A DNA stretch of 64,000 bases. It comes from Agrocybe praecox. Lineage: Eukaryota > Basidiomycota > Agaricomycetes > Agaricales > Agrocybaceae. The DNA is taken from assembly GCA_964017145.1 (NCBI GenBank), contig OZ024848.1, positions 198,501-262,500 of the forward strand. The letters are read 5' to 3'. Positions 39,123 through 50,933 of this stretch are shown here, one piece after another. Within the stretch, counting starts at the first letter, position 1. Each line of letters opens with the position of its first letter. The position numbers and the translations under genes are program-made. The notes below the pieces were generated by a model. The model was not told the DNA's origin. It was given only the letters and a program-made list of their open reading frames with translations, and did no database searches.

Positions 39123-40735
39123 TATGGATTGAAGATGCTATGATGGTCAGGGGAAGTGATAAAGGTTCAGAATTGGCTCATTCTCTCATTCTCTGCTATA
39201 AGTATGCAGGATATTTTGCTTGGTAGCCTACTATTGCAGCCATAACCCGAGTATCGGGCTCCGTCCAGAGCATAAAGCTCGTTGGAATACGACTTAACGG
39301 CTCTCTACAACCGTCGGAATGTGTCACAAGACGTTAAATACAACAATCGGTGACTGTTCCAAATGCATAAACCCTACCATTTGTGGAACCCAAGTCTCCC
39401 ACTGTAGGCACTCCGCGTACACGGTCTGGCCAAGAAATAGCTTTTGATCTTCCATGTCTATCAAATATAGCAACCTGTGGCACGGTCGTGGGGATTCGAA
39501 AGGCCTGTTATTTTGGGTACAGTTTGGGTTACTCACCTGCCTATTTCGATTGTGTTCACTCTTAGGCGCTGATACCTCTTCGAATGACGACACTACTGAC
39601 ATATCCATTCAGTAAATAAGTAAAGAGGGTCTCGAGGCCATAGAGGGTAATTGCGCTGTTATGTTGTCGTCGTGTCACATTGTCAGAACTGGCCGGATCG
39701 CCTTAAAGGCGTCTATCTGCGCCTTACGCACATTGACTTCGGGATTGTGGCTGAGGTGGATGGAAAGCGCAAATTGAATGTACAAATGGAGGTCAAGGAA
39801 AAATACTGTCTTAGTTTGTGTTAGTTCACGGGTCACAGTCGCCATAGGAGCGATTTCAAGCTGTCAGAGACGGAAATATGCAATAAAGTTGAAAGCGATT
39901 TTCGGAGTTATACATTATTATCACTGAACCAGACCAGGGGCCCAGAGGGCGTGATCAGGCTAACATGGCTTAAATATAGCATTTTATTCATAACTCTCGC
40001 AGTTTTTGGATTTTTTCGTAGAACTTGGAATAAATGTATATTATATGCTCTAGAAAACTCCACTGGCGTTTCGTTCTTTGATTATCTTGGCAATCATGCA
40101 TTATTCATCCTCCAATAATTCTCGGAGTCCCTCCCTCCTCCGCTTTGGGACGCGGGGTTCACAAAAAAGTAACGAGACGTGATGACTCTGGTGGTGTAAA
40201 AAAGAGTTTAGTGGGTAGCTTTTTAATTGCGAGATCTGAGGCCTGAGGAACGAAGGAATTACGAGACCTTAGAATAAGGACTCGTCTTAATCTGACGAAT
40301 AACTGCTCTTATTACCCGGTCACGCAAAATCGGTTATATTATTGCCGGCATGATATAAACACGCCGGCCCGCGCAAGTACTATGCCGATTATGTACCGAT
40401 GGATGCGTACGCTAGGTCTTTATGAGTCCAAAACTTATCGGATGAGTAAGTATCTCCGTGATTCACTTATTTACACAACGTAGGTCATAAAAATTAAGTT
40501 CTTGGGTACTTACTTACACTCGCGCTCGTTGGACGATTTAAAACAAATTGGAAAGGAACTTTTATGTGTTATAGCCTCCGCTCATATTTTTGAGACTCCG
40601 CCGCACAAGGTCTCGTCTCCGCCAGCTTGGCCCATAACCAACAAGTGACAGAGACTCAGGCACTCAGACTGGGCGTAGCCACTGGCCACTAACTTTCTTC
40701 CAGTTAATTTTCAACCTACAAACAATTCTTCTGAA
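39123..40735. other. Intergenic; degenerate dispersed repeat
   Basis: No gene recognised. The stretch 40240-40660 shares words in the same order with 32300-32510, such as a CGAAGGAA-type element, ACCTGGTCACGC/ACCCGGTCACGC, GGTTATAT..ATTGCCGG, GTCTCGT..CCGCC and CCCATAACCA. It is probably an old transposon or LTR remnant. Confidence 0.45.
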
Positions 40736-41335
40736 ATGTGGTTATCGACTATGCCCACGGTACCATCCAAGTACCATCCAATGGAAACCTTCTTGAAAGA
40801 GGTTTTGGAATTTTCAACACCCTTCGAATTGCTCAGATTCACTCTCGATTTCGGTTAGTCCTCGTATCAGAGACCTATGCTGCTTGATTCTGTCAGAATA
40901 TTTGACGAACAGAAAGTTACTTTGAAGCGGGTTCGCGCTAAACAAACCGTCGCGGTTCTACAGGATTTGCACAGTCCTTCGCTGGAAAACGATCCTAGGA
41001 ACAATACAGCGCCAATTTTCGATGTTATACACCTGCCCAACACACATGACCAAGCTATCATTGTGATGACCGTACTTTACCGCTCGTTTTGAAGGCCCTG
41101 GATCAATTTCTGGAGGTGTGAGCTCATCTATTTCAATAACCCGCACCAGGACTCATAGTATGTTTTCAAGGGTCTTGAATTTCTTTATGAATAGCAGATA
41201 GCTCACAGGTAATTCACGAAACAGATGTTTATCCTCGCCTCGAATTAATTGATCTTCTCCTAAAGAGATGGATGCTACTTTAACCTCATGATGGACCCTA
41301 CGAAAGTCATTCCAGATGGTTTTTCATTTCGCTGA
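40736..41335 (+). pseudogene. Fungal protein-kinase relic (truncated)
   Basis: Plus-strand fragments match a basidiomycete kinase-like family in order. First is MLLDSVRIFDEQKVTLKRV (beta-3 Lys in TLKRV). Then come DPRNNTAPIFDVIHLP and a QAIIVM hinge. A late fragment RDGCYFNLMMDP at about 41268-41300 corresponds to the catalytic-loop HRD..N region. The frames change after QAIIVM, and stops occur between fragments and right after the last one. No DFG region is seen. The gene is therefore dead or a fragment. It interrupts the biosynthetic genes and is probably unrelated to them. Confidence 0.6.
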
Positions 41336-41403
41336 AGATCGTCTGAAACCTAATGGGAAGAGATGGATCACATAGAGATACTTGAAGGAATTGCAAGACG
41401 CGG

Positions 41404-42096
41404 GTGAAATGGCAGATCCAGCCCAGAGACTCAGTGCCGCGCAAGAATCTGCAGAGTTATGAGATTACCGCGATATTGACTGAGGAGGAGGAGCTGCCCT
41501 GTAGAATCACAAGAATACCCAAAGATCCGAACCTTATCGGGAAGCCTCGACCTGCGGTACATAACATTTCTCGAGCTTCCGTCCACCAGACAATCGAATC
41601 CTCTGTCGAACCCTCCATGCCCCTGGAATCCCTTATAGCAATCGACAATGCTACTCAGACCGGTGATCCACCACAACCCAATGATATTCTCCATACCCTC
41701 CTTACCTCATCACTATCCATTTTTTCCACTCAGGCTCTTGAATCCAACGATTCAACAGCCTCTGAAGTTGCTGTAAATGCTGCAGTATCTAATGAGGTAG
41801 AGCTATCTCCTGTCGTTCTTGATGATTTTGTACTCAATGAAGATATTCCTGAGTCACGCGGCAAAACCTCCTCTCCGGCCGATACGTCGACCTCTCAATC
41901 TACCGGTACTTTACGGTCCATCGACTCTTTGCCGACATCAGTCGATATGTCTGAGCACGTGCAAATCTCTCAGATGTCATATCCTTCCCAATTAAACGAC
42001 ACATCCAGACCTGGCGAGCCCTCACAACGCGATCCAACTTTAAATTCTTCTATATCGCCCCCTTCCTTACCACTTAGTCGTACACAGGCTATTTAA
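41404..42096 (+). CDS. Hypothetical Ser/Thr/Pro-rich ORF
   Basis: An uninterrupted 230-codon frame whose product is hydrophilic and low-complexity. It is rich in Ser, Thr, Pro and acidic residues (for example TSTSQSTGTLRS), with no signal peptide, membrane segment or known domain. It lies directly downstream of the kinase relic and may be the remains of that gene's 3' region or a chance frame. Only weakly supported as coding: length, absence of introns and even codon use. Confidence 0.35.
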   Translation: MKWQIQPRDSVPRKNLQSYEITAILTEEEELPCRITRIPKDPNLIGKPRPAVHNISRASVHQTIESSVEPSMPLESLIAIDNATQTGDPPQPNDILHTLLTSSLSIFSTQALESNDSTASEVAVNAAVSNEVELSPVVLDDFVLNEDIPESRGKTSSPADTSTSQSTGTLRSIDSLPTSVDMSEHVQISQMSYPSQLNDTSRPGEPSQRDPTLNSSISPPSLPLSRTQAI

Positions 42097-42252
42097 CTTA
42101 TACCACAGTAGTTTATACACATTTTCTAACATCAGTTACATAGCCACTATTTTCTTCTGTGTTGCGTCTTGGGCACTTTGAAATTAATATCTGCATGCTC
42201 AAGTGGCGCGTATTTTCCTTTTCAGATGTATACATCATTTTCTTGCCAAGTA

Positions 42253-42633
42253 AGTTAGGCTGTGGGCCGACAAAAAATCGGCGAGCATTGTTTATCTTTC
42301 TCACAGCTCCGCTTTGACTTATACTCCACGATGATTCGATGCTTCTATTGCAAGGGTTTAGAAAGGACAACACCGATGCTGCTACATTCATGTATTCATT
42401 CTCTTTCTTTACATGTCCGTCAGACTGTGTGCGTTAAAAATAGAGATCGGAGACAATTTTTCATCTTTTATAAGGCTCCGCTTTGACTTATACTCCACGA
42501 CGCAGAGAGGCCTACACAAATGGTGAGAAATTTTGGTATCATCCTTTTTGTTCCATGTCCGTTAGGCTGTGTGTCGCTAAAAATAGAGATTTCTCACCTT
42601 TTTCAACACTCCGCCTTGACTTGTACTCCACAA
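42253..42633. repeat. Three tandem degenerate repeat units upstream of hydrophobin
   Basis: Three direct repeats lie at about 42253-42331, 42411-42500 and 42553-42633, with a period of about 140-160 bases. Each has a 5' block like GTTAGGCTGTG, then AAAAATAGAGAT (units 2 and 3), then a 3' core like CTCCGCTTTGACTTATACTC (42307, 42476, 42609). They lie 170-550 bases before the hydrophobin ATG, so they may be repeated promoter modules. Confidence 0.75.
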
Positions 42634-42757
42634 TGATATAGCACTTCCGCACATCCTTCATTACAGAAACTCAGAGAAGTCAAACAAGAATGGTGACGCC
42701 GATGACCCTCTGCTCGGAATATAATTTGTTCATAATACTCTACGTTGGGATAAAAGG

Positions 42758-42766
42758 TATAAAAGG
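42758..42766 (+). promoter_or_regulatory. TATA box of hydrophobin gene
   Basis: TATAAAAGG, 40 bases before the hydrophobin ATG at 42806, preceded by a similar ATAAAAGG. A strong TATA element suits the high, regulated expression typical of hydrophobins. Spacing implies a very short 5' leader. Confidence 0.65.
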
Positions 42767-42805
42767 TAGGAGCCCCTCCTAATACCACAAGCCTTCTTAT
42801 TCAAC

Positions 42806-43330
42806 ATGCAATTCACTCACATCTCTGCTCTCGCCTTCGCTACCCTTTCTGCTGCCACAGTTTCTCCTGTTCGCAGGACCAGCTCCCCCCCTGCCAGCCA
42901 ATGCAACACTGGCCCCGTACAATGCTGTTAGTCCTTAATCGTACCGTATATCTTACTTATAGGCGACAGCACCCAGACCTCCAGCACCTCGAACATTGCC
43001 CTTCTTGGTCTCCTCACCACCCTGGGCATTCCTATTGGTAGCGTCACCGGCTTGGTTGGTGTACCTTGCTCTCCTCTCACCGTTATTGGTGCTGGCGGAA
43101 ACTCCTGGTGAGCTATATACCTGGTATTTTACTGCCTTAAATCACTCGCTGACAACTACATCGACACTTTGTAGCTCGGCACAGCCCGTTTACTGTACCA
43201 ACAATACCTTCAGTGAGTTTTAATCTTCTTCTGCTCTGCCTATCTCTCTTCATGTGCTCAATGGCTATACTGTTGTGCTATAGATGGTGCCGTTGCACTT
43301 GGATGCACCCCGGTCAACCTCAACTTGTAG
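42806..43330 (+). CDS. Class I hydrophobin lacking one conserved Cys
   Basis: Secreted small amphipathic coat protein. Four exons: 42806-42926, 42963-43107, 43175-43212, 43284-43330. They give 116 residues with consistent phases. Signal peptide MQFTHISALAFATLSAATVS. Cys at 33, 40, 41, 76, 89, 96 and 109 follow class I spacing (C-CC-C-C-CC-C), and the GCTPVNLNL end is typical. The sixth family Cys, normally in a CC pair, is Tyr95 (PVYCTNN), so only seven Cys remain. In class I structures that Cys pairs with the first, so one disulphide should be lost. Otherwise intact, with a TATA box and repeats upstream. Unlikely to belong to the metabolite pathway. Confidence 0.92.
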
Positions 43331-45864
43331 GGAGAGACTTGTAACTAGTAGTACTTTCGGCTAGGAATTCGGAGTATATAAATACGTTGAATTCCCGAGT
43401 CAATAACCCCTTGAGAATGTTACAATATACACACGTTATATGATTGTATCCTTTAAGACTTTGAATTTGTTCAAGTCAATTCGGCATATTTTAATCACAC
43501 ATGTCGCTTTCCCACAGCTCTTGTCACTAGAATGGGAGTAAGGGGTAGGCCACCGCTGGCGAGAAGAGGTATTTGCGGTCCAAATAGCCATTAAGAAATA
43601 TTTTTTGTGTTTTCATCTCCGCAAAATATCTATCGGGCTTGCCATATCTAGTATGTCCGACTTTTCGGGGGGGGGGTTGCCCATAATTGGTAAGCTCGAT
43701 GGCTATTTATTTAAGAAATAGGTATTCAAAACATGATACATATTTCTTAAGCGCTATTTTAGCGACAAACAGCCATTCTACAAGATTGATTTGGTCCAAT
43801 ATAATCTCCGGTTGATGACCAACGGACACTAGGATCCATAGTAAATAATTCTTTACATCAGGGAGAAGCTTTTCAAAGATTAAAGAGCACAAGCATGAAA
43901 TTCAATCCACAAAAAAAGGACTCATAGTACTGCACCGACAAACTCAAGCTCTTCATCCCTCTAAAAATGTACTTGTTATCTTTGAAAAGTATGGTTTGAA
44001 TATTACGCACAGACCTTGTGTCTCTGTGTCACGTAAGACAATTGAACAGAAATTTCTAACGACAGCCGTAAATACGGAATACATACGTAAGTGACTAGCG
44101 TGGTATTAAAGTATCTCGAACTAAATAATGACAGTTATCACGGACACGATTGGAATTCGTCGAGCAGAGGAGATCCCACCCACCTTAAGCGGGTGGTCTC
44201 CTTCTCTGCTCCGCGTACCGCTACGCTTCCCCCTAACCCACCAGCAGTCTTGTCCACCGTGTCTGTGTCATCCCGAGCTTTGTCTAGGCTGGACTACCTT
44301 ATCAGAGTCGGCCCAAATCTATTATCGTCAGCTCAGCATCAGCTACACACAACAAACGTACTTGTCAAAAAGTACAAGACTCGATGGTCACGTGGTGTAT
44401 GTCAGCGCCTTCGGCCTCGGTCTCAGAATCGAGCTCCCAACGAAGGAATGGCTTCGAAATAATCTTAACATCTTCTTTTCTTTCGGCCCTGCCGTGTACC
44501 GTTAGTACCCCACCGTGGCTGCAAGTGCAGAGACTATTGTCTAAGTGTTATAAGAAATCACATGCTCCCTCAAAAATGGGGTGCGTTAGGGTATCGTAAG
44601 CATGGATTTGAGAGCTTTAACGTAGGTATAGACAGGAGGATCATGCTTAAAGTACCAGACCCGTTTCGATAACCTCGAAAGGTGCAATAATATAGCGAGG
44701 CAGCTCTGATACACGCGAAGCAAGCGAATAAGCGGAGGCAAACCCCAGGACTTTCAGGCTGCAGACATGGTCCCCAACAATGGCATGCCGTTATTGCGAT
44801 ACTGTCGGATATATCATGTACTAATCTGAACCTCTGATAGCCTTTGTGCGACGATACATGCAACTATAGAATAACACCCACAAAAAAGGAAGTCGGCAGA
44901 AGTGAACATTGGAGCTCCCATGGAGCAATGGAAGAGGAGGAACCATTTCCATGGCCCAATGTATGGGGGTTTCAGGAATCAAGAGAGATATTGTTGCATG
45001 TCATTTGTTAAAAACCTAATTTTCCTCCGGAAACATCATCGAAGACAAAAACATCCGCCCTGCCGATGGAGACTAGTTGGCCGGAATGAGGCTTCCCGAC
45101 GGAGAGTAGGCTCAGATAGCGTACCTTAAATCGAATTAGATTTAACGGCTAGCGCTAATCCGCTTCGGATCCCTATTCTCTACTTCTTCTATGCTTGAGA
45201 ATAATTCAATACTTATGATATCAAAGCTTCAGAAGCAGACATCTTATCGTATCCCGAGTATTCCGAGTACTTGGCTTGTCTGATTTTATAAAGGTTTCCT
45301 CCTACGTTCGTATTGGACAGGCATATAAGTTTATCCTATACTCAAGGAATCAAATATATGACGAAGCAAGGTCATATAACTAGTAGTATCGGACCGTAGC
45401 AGCCGCTTATTACATTCATCGGTCGCGTTTACGAGGGCCGACAATCTGATACAGTATAGGTTTTGGATGATTCGACAGATCAAGTTGACAACGTTTTCGT
45501 CCTTCCTCATATACGTGCCCGGGCAACAGTAGGGGAAACATATTGTGAATACTCATAAAATCGACATACCTATTATACTATGTCATACATACTTTACTCG
45601 GTGGATGCCGCCATGCATCGTGGCAAGTGAGACACCTTCTAGTGATTTTTGCACTCGTACAAATTTGTAAAGAAGCGGTGGAATCAGCCTCGTGTACGGC
45701 ATCTATACCACATTGGTATGCCTTAAGAGATGTTTTCTGCACCCTGTGACATGGCTCGAGAGTCCCATCAGATGGGGTGGTCAACATATTTTAGCCCATC
45801 GAACTTCTTATCATACCTTTCGATTCTTTCAAAAAACCCCTACTTCTCTGGTGTGTTTGCTAAG
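43331..45864. other. Intergenic with one hairpin
   Basis: No gene accepted. Overlapping plus frames at 44091-44599 (up to 125 codons) have no family resemblance. An imperfect inverted repeat is present at 44162-44211 and a G9 run near 43671. Confidence 0.45.
44162..44211. repeat. Imperfect hairpin, about 20-bp arms
   Basis: GAGCAGAGGAGATCCCACCC is followed after about 10 bases by GGGTGGTCTCCTTCTCTGCTC, its near reverse complement with a one-base length difference and a few mismatches. Short loop, GC-rich stem. It could be a small-RNA hairpin or a strong RNA structure. Confidence 0.65.
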
Positions 45865-47758
45865 ATGAACTCCTCCTCGACAATACCTATTGGCTCAGCT
45901 GGCACGCCTACGTTGAACTTGAATGCGACATTTGGTGCATTTCTCATTGGAATCATCTTCTCAGCAGTGTAAGCTACCACTGTTCTGTTCTCAACCGGGT
46001 AGGAGCACTCACGTCTAATCTAACTACCCTTCAAGATTGTTTGGCGTGACAATTCTGCAAGTATTTCTCTACTTTCAAAACTATTCTTCGGATGGCTACA
46101 TTATCAAGAGTGCTGTGCGTAGAACAATCTATTGTTCTCAGATATAATCATCAAACCCCATGACTTATGCATCAAACAGGTGCTGGTGAACGTGTAAATA
46201 TATTCTCTATTAATTCCCCATTTTCTTATATCTCCATATTCCCTTAGGATTTGTGAATTTCTGCACTTGGCCTTTGGCGCTCATGCAATCTACTATTACG
46301 TCATAAGCAACTACATGAATCCAGAAGCATTATCGAAAGCAACCTGGTCGGCAATAGTAAGAATATTTTGTCTGTTTATCGAGTACAAATCTGACATGAT
46401 AACCCGCTCTTTCTTATCCCTTAGATGACAGCAGTGTCATCGGTAAACGTGTTCTTCAGCTTGGAGCAAGCTACATTATTGAGCATCCCTGCAGACTGTC
46501 GTCATATCGGTTGTGCATTCTTTCTACATCAAGCGGATTTATCACGGTACGTGACGCGCCCACGGGATCTCTTATACCCCTGCTTATTCACGCTGTCACA
46601 ACCAGTCAGCCAGAAGAAACTGCCCCTCGTCATTATTCTTGTAAGAGTTAAAGTTCGTGCCGACGAATGATATATTTCTTACATTTCACAGGCGGCTCTT
46701 GCACTAGCTCACCTTGGTAGGTATTATTATCCGTATATCTATTAATGTGATGATATATAAACCTATTTAGGCGCGAGTATTGGCACGTTTCTATCATTTT
46801 GTGATTTTTCTACACATCACGCTTACATCTGGAGTAGCTATGGTGGTTAGGGGGTATGTGCATGGTTTGCTTCCGGTGGATTAATCCTTTGACACTCCCG
46901 TGTAGTTTCCGACTACAATACTTCGCAGCGTTTACAGAGATCAAAGTACGTCCATTTTTACCTCGGCGAAGTAGACATGATAACATCTGAAGTAGGGGAA
47001 CATCGACGCATCAATGTCATTGGCTGCTGGCACTGATATTATGATTGCGACATCTTTGTCATACTATCTACATAGGAGTCGCTCTGGGATAAAAAGGTCA
47101 GCCAATCATAGTTAACGCTATACGGTATACATAAGCCTCACGTATTATTGTTATAATAGAACCAACACCATTATCAACAAGCTAATGGCATATGCAATCA
47201 ACAACGGAATCTTGACTAGGTGACTATATTTACAGGTCTTTATTGATCATCAAAGTTGAACAAAACTACAGTGTCTTCGATATTCTCGTCGTAGTATTTG
47301 TGAGTGCCTTGCGGCTCCACGAGGACATTAACATTCACACAAGCAAGCATTATAGGCAAAAACTGAGATGGATAACCTGATATTCCTGTCTATTTTTCAG
47401 GTTGTGGGAAGCCGTATGTCCAATTGTCCAACTTCACAAGCAGCATGCTATTGCTAAAGCAGATTCTTCTTGCAGTATACACCAACTCAATGCTGGCGAC
47501 GTAAGTTCAAGCCCATTTGTCTGTTTTGTTCTTCATTAACCTCCGCGTTCTAGATTAAACTCACGCCACTCAATAAAATCCGGGAAGACCGGAATGCATA
47601 TTGTCAAAGGCAGCTCCAACTGTCCCATGACCACTTTTGAGTTCAATAAAAAGTCTTCCGCCGAAATTGTATCCTCCGAGGACTTGTATCATGGTCTAGA
47701 CGTCTCACCGACTATAACCGCCATGACAGAAAAGGACTCTGGTCATGATGCCGTATAA
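45865..47758 (+). CDS. DUF6534-family seven-helix membrane protein (copy d)
   Basis: Fully resolved member: 17 exons, 327 residues, phases consistent. Exons 45865-45968, 46036-46114, 46181-46194, 46248-46356, 46425-46442, 46495-46546, 46606-46640, 46692-46716, 46771-46782, 46835-46853, 46906-46945, 46996-47096, 47160-47219, 47272-47299, 47356-47413, 47476-47500, 47554-47758. Five exons are under 26 bases. The intron after 46782 seems to use a GC donor. Blocks in order: LNLNATFGAFLIGIIF, VTILQVFLYFQNY, HAIYYYVISNYMNP, VVHSFYIKRIYH, SQKKLPLVIIL, RSGIKRTNTIINKLMAYAIN, DNLIFLSIFQVVGS, LYTNSMLAT, LNSRHS. It is the only DUF6534 copy on the plus strand here. Function unknown; probably plasma or endomembrane. 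Confidence 0.9.
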
Positions 47759-49010
47759 AAATATCATATAATTCTTTTGGTCTGCTACTTTAATACAGTG
47801 CTTGTTAATGTTACTGTGAAATATGACAAGAACGCAAATACAGCGTCATTGCAGGAAGGTAAGTTGAAAATCGATATCGGAGTTGGTTGAATTCAAACGC
47901 CGAAGCTTGAATGGTTATACCAAACTTGTACAATCTATACTTATGACACGTTACTCTATTTTTAGTCCGCGATAGGGGAACCGAAGGGCCTCCTATCTTA
48001 GGATAAGACGACCAGGAAGATCGTCGTACTTCTAAGATTATTGATGCAAGAATATACTCAAAGATTTTGAATTTGCTTCTCCCTCGTCGACCTCGCTTTT
48101 CTCTTCTCCTCGACAGTGAAAGATTCTCGTCTCGCTCTCGTCTTTCTCTCGTTACGACCCCTTTTCGCTCCCACTCACCTCTCCTCTTCAGTGTTTGGTA
48201 CAGTCACTTGTCAGCGGAACCGGATTTTATGGAGTATTCCAAAAACTCAAGTCTTTGGCGGATGGCTCCCAACGGCGCACTTTTTCGAGTCTAGTCGTTT
48301 GGGACGCGTCTTCGCTATCAGTCACGTGATTTTCAGAGGTGCTTTTTCAGCACGCCTCCGCCTAGACTTCCTCAACTCCCCATTCATCTTGTCACCCGGA
48401 TTTACTCATAAAATAAAACTATTATATATTTTCCTCCCGAAATTATCTGACTGACATACATGTCTTATCCTTAAACTTGTTCTGAAGCAACTCATCGGTG
48501 AAATTTGGCTTGAAGTGAGCCTATCAATGTAAACAAATACATTATGCACAAGTTTCTCGCTTAGAATCTGTTTGACATTACAATTTACAGCGTACCATTA
48601 TTATATCGTTCACTTCTGGCCACACGCTGGAGACAGCAGAGCTGACAATGGTGGTGGTTCGGGACAAGGATGGATGAACATTGCTGATCCGCTACGGCGC
48701 GGGTACATGGCAGGTAATCTAATCTAATCTACTCGCTCGCACGCCTGCTTGCCGGCTGCAACGCTTGCAGTATGATCTCACCTTGATCTCACATTTTACC
48801 CAAATAATTCTGATGTACGTAATAGCAGTAACTTCCGAGCAAATGTAAGAACTCTACTAGTGACAGGTCAAGATCCTATCTAAGCCCCTATTGCGAACGT
48901 TCTTGCTCCTCTCAACTCTACCTAGACCATAGAATCGTGATTTTTAACGACAGAAATCTCTATCCGTCGACTCTGTGATAAGGTTGCTGCATCAGCCGTG
49001 GATATTACCG
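47759..49010. other. Intergenic, no gene recognised
   Basis: Convergent 3' ends of DUF6534 copies d and e. A pyrimidine-rich stretch at 48060-48200 yields spurious Ser/Arg/Leu frames. A short (AATCT)n run is near 48715. Confidence 0.5.
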
Positions 49011-50933
49011 TCAGAAAATATTTCTCCAAACCTTTGAGTAATCATCAAAATCTGGATCACCGGCAACGGTCGTGCTATTAAGACCTCTGCCTGCTTTGAA
49101 GCCAGTCATGGGATAGGTCGCGTTGCTATTGCTTTGTACGACATGGATGTTCCCAGATTTCAGCGACTGACGCGAGTTCAACCTGGAGAACGAACGAAAC
49201 AAAGTCAGTGTATACAAAACTGGTGGATCCCATTGAGCCGTGACGTACGTTGCGAGCATCGAATTTGTGTACACTCATATAGCGTTATAAAAGCTCAGCG
49301 CTCATCTAGCACAAGGTGTAAAAGTAACCTACAGTTTCCAACGACCTGAAAAATAGCCAGGAACATCAAGTTGTCGGGTTGTGTTGTCACCTAAGTCAAA
49401 TGTTCTTGTTAGGAGGAAATAATTCTGGAATATTAAACTAGTTGAAGCTCGTACAAATACTAAGACGATGATATCGAAGACACTGAGCCATCGTTCAGAA
49501 ATCAAGAAAATATCAATTTAGACACAGTGTGCACCTGGTCAAAATTCCGTTATTGATTGCGTATGCCATCAGCTTGTTTATAATTGTGTCGGTGCTGCAG
49601 GGTGGAGGAGTGATACTAAGATAATTTTTCCTGGAATAATTGAAGTCGAACCACGAACCTTTGAATTCCAGACCGACTTTTGTGCAAGTATATCGACAGG
49701 ATAGCGGCAATTAAAACGTCAATCACAGCGGCTGATATTAGGGATGCATCCACAATCTTCTGTAAATTTTCGAGTCAGCAAGCTCAATGTATGTGCTTGA
49801 ATATTCAGATATCTTACTCTCGAGGTTACAAAGGATGCAAAGTATTCAAGCTGGAACCTGCCAAGCAAAGGTTCAACATTATGAAGATACATTCGTGTCA
49901 GGGCGGCTCATGGACGTACGCGCGCGCTTCGACGGCTGGTTTGAACATGAAATAAGAATCAGAAGGAGATCCAAAATACATAGCGTACCTATGCTTGTTC
50001 CTTAGAATAAAATCGATATGTTAACGAAAGACATTGGTAATACTTGACTATCCCTTACCGACGTGTGCAAGGGCGAGGGCCGTCTGTAGAGTTTAGATAT
50101 ATTATTTTCACCTGTTAAGCTAGGTGGAAAATACGGCAAATATAAACCAATTACGCACCAAGAAAATAACGAGCGGAAGGTTCTTCTGACTGACTATAAA
50201 TCATGCGTGCTGCCGTGAGAAGGGATGTTCGAGTGGAAGAATTTACAAGACGCTATACCGGCATAAATCCTCTTAATGTAGAACAAATGTACGACCAATA
50301 CGATTGCCGTCTATGTATGATAAAATATGAGCTGGCATTTTCTTAAGGCCAAGCGCGTAACAGACGTACCGATGACGTCAACGTCATCTGTAATTCATCG
50401 TAAGTTCTTATCTTGTGGACCAGACATTATTCAGATTGAAACCTTACCGTAGCTGACCAGGTCGCCTTGGCTAATCCTAGTGGATTCATGTAGTTGGTCA
50501 CAAGATAGAAATATATCGCATGAACACTAAACGCTGAATGGAGTGTCTCAAAGATCCTGGGTGTGTTGATATGTACGTGGCAAGAAAATGCGAGTCCTAT
50601 TCAAAGACTTACAGGAGTGCGATTACCTGTTGTGCACATCAGATATTGTAGGACCAAATTTTCGGTCAAGCCACTCACAGAGCTCTTAATAATAAGCCCG
50701 TCGGAAGAGTAGTTCTGAAAGTAGAGAAACGCCTGCAAGACGGTCACTCCATAGAGCCTTGATTCGAAGAATCCCACGAGGAGCCGTAAGAAAGGCTAGC
50801 ACGTATATAATATAGGAAATAAGACTTACATGGACGAAAAAACGATCCCAATAAGTAACGCACCAAATGTCGTTGTCAAGTCCAAAGCGGGTAGAGGGGG
50901 ACCAGCCGCAGGGATTGTCGTCGTCGCGTTCAT
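49011..50933 (-). CDS. DUF6534-family seven-helix membrane protein (copy e)
   Basis: ATG at 50933 begins MNATTTIPAAGPPLPALDLT, then TTFGALLIGIVFSSM. Further exons: LFQNYSSDG-type block, ETLHSAFSVHAIYFYLVTNY, MTLTSS micro-exon, AIVLVVHLFYIKRIYA, SQKNLPLVIFL, TALALAHV, GTSI micro-exon, TDTIINKLMAYAINNGILT, VFDIIVLVF, QPDNLMFLAIFQVVGN, YTNSMLAT and LNSRQSLKSG. Reading on gives a tail ending WRNIF at 49011. Exon architecture matches copy d. It is closely related to copy f, probably by tandem duplication. No inactivating change noticed. Role unknown. Confidence 0.85.

Noticed and set aside
44091..44599. Three overlapping plus ORFs up to 125 codons
   Set aside because: No recognisable domains; the region contains a hairpin and compositional bias.
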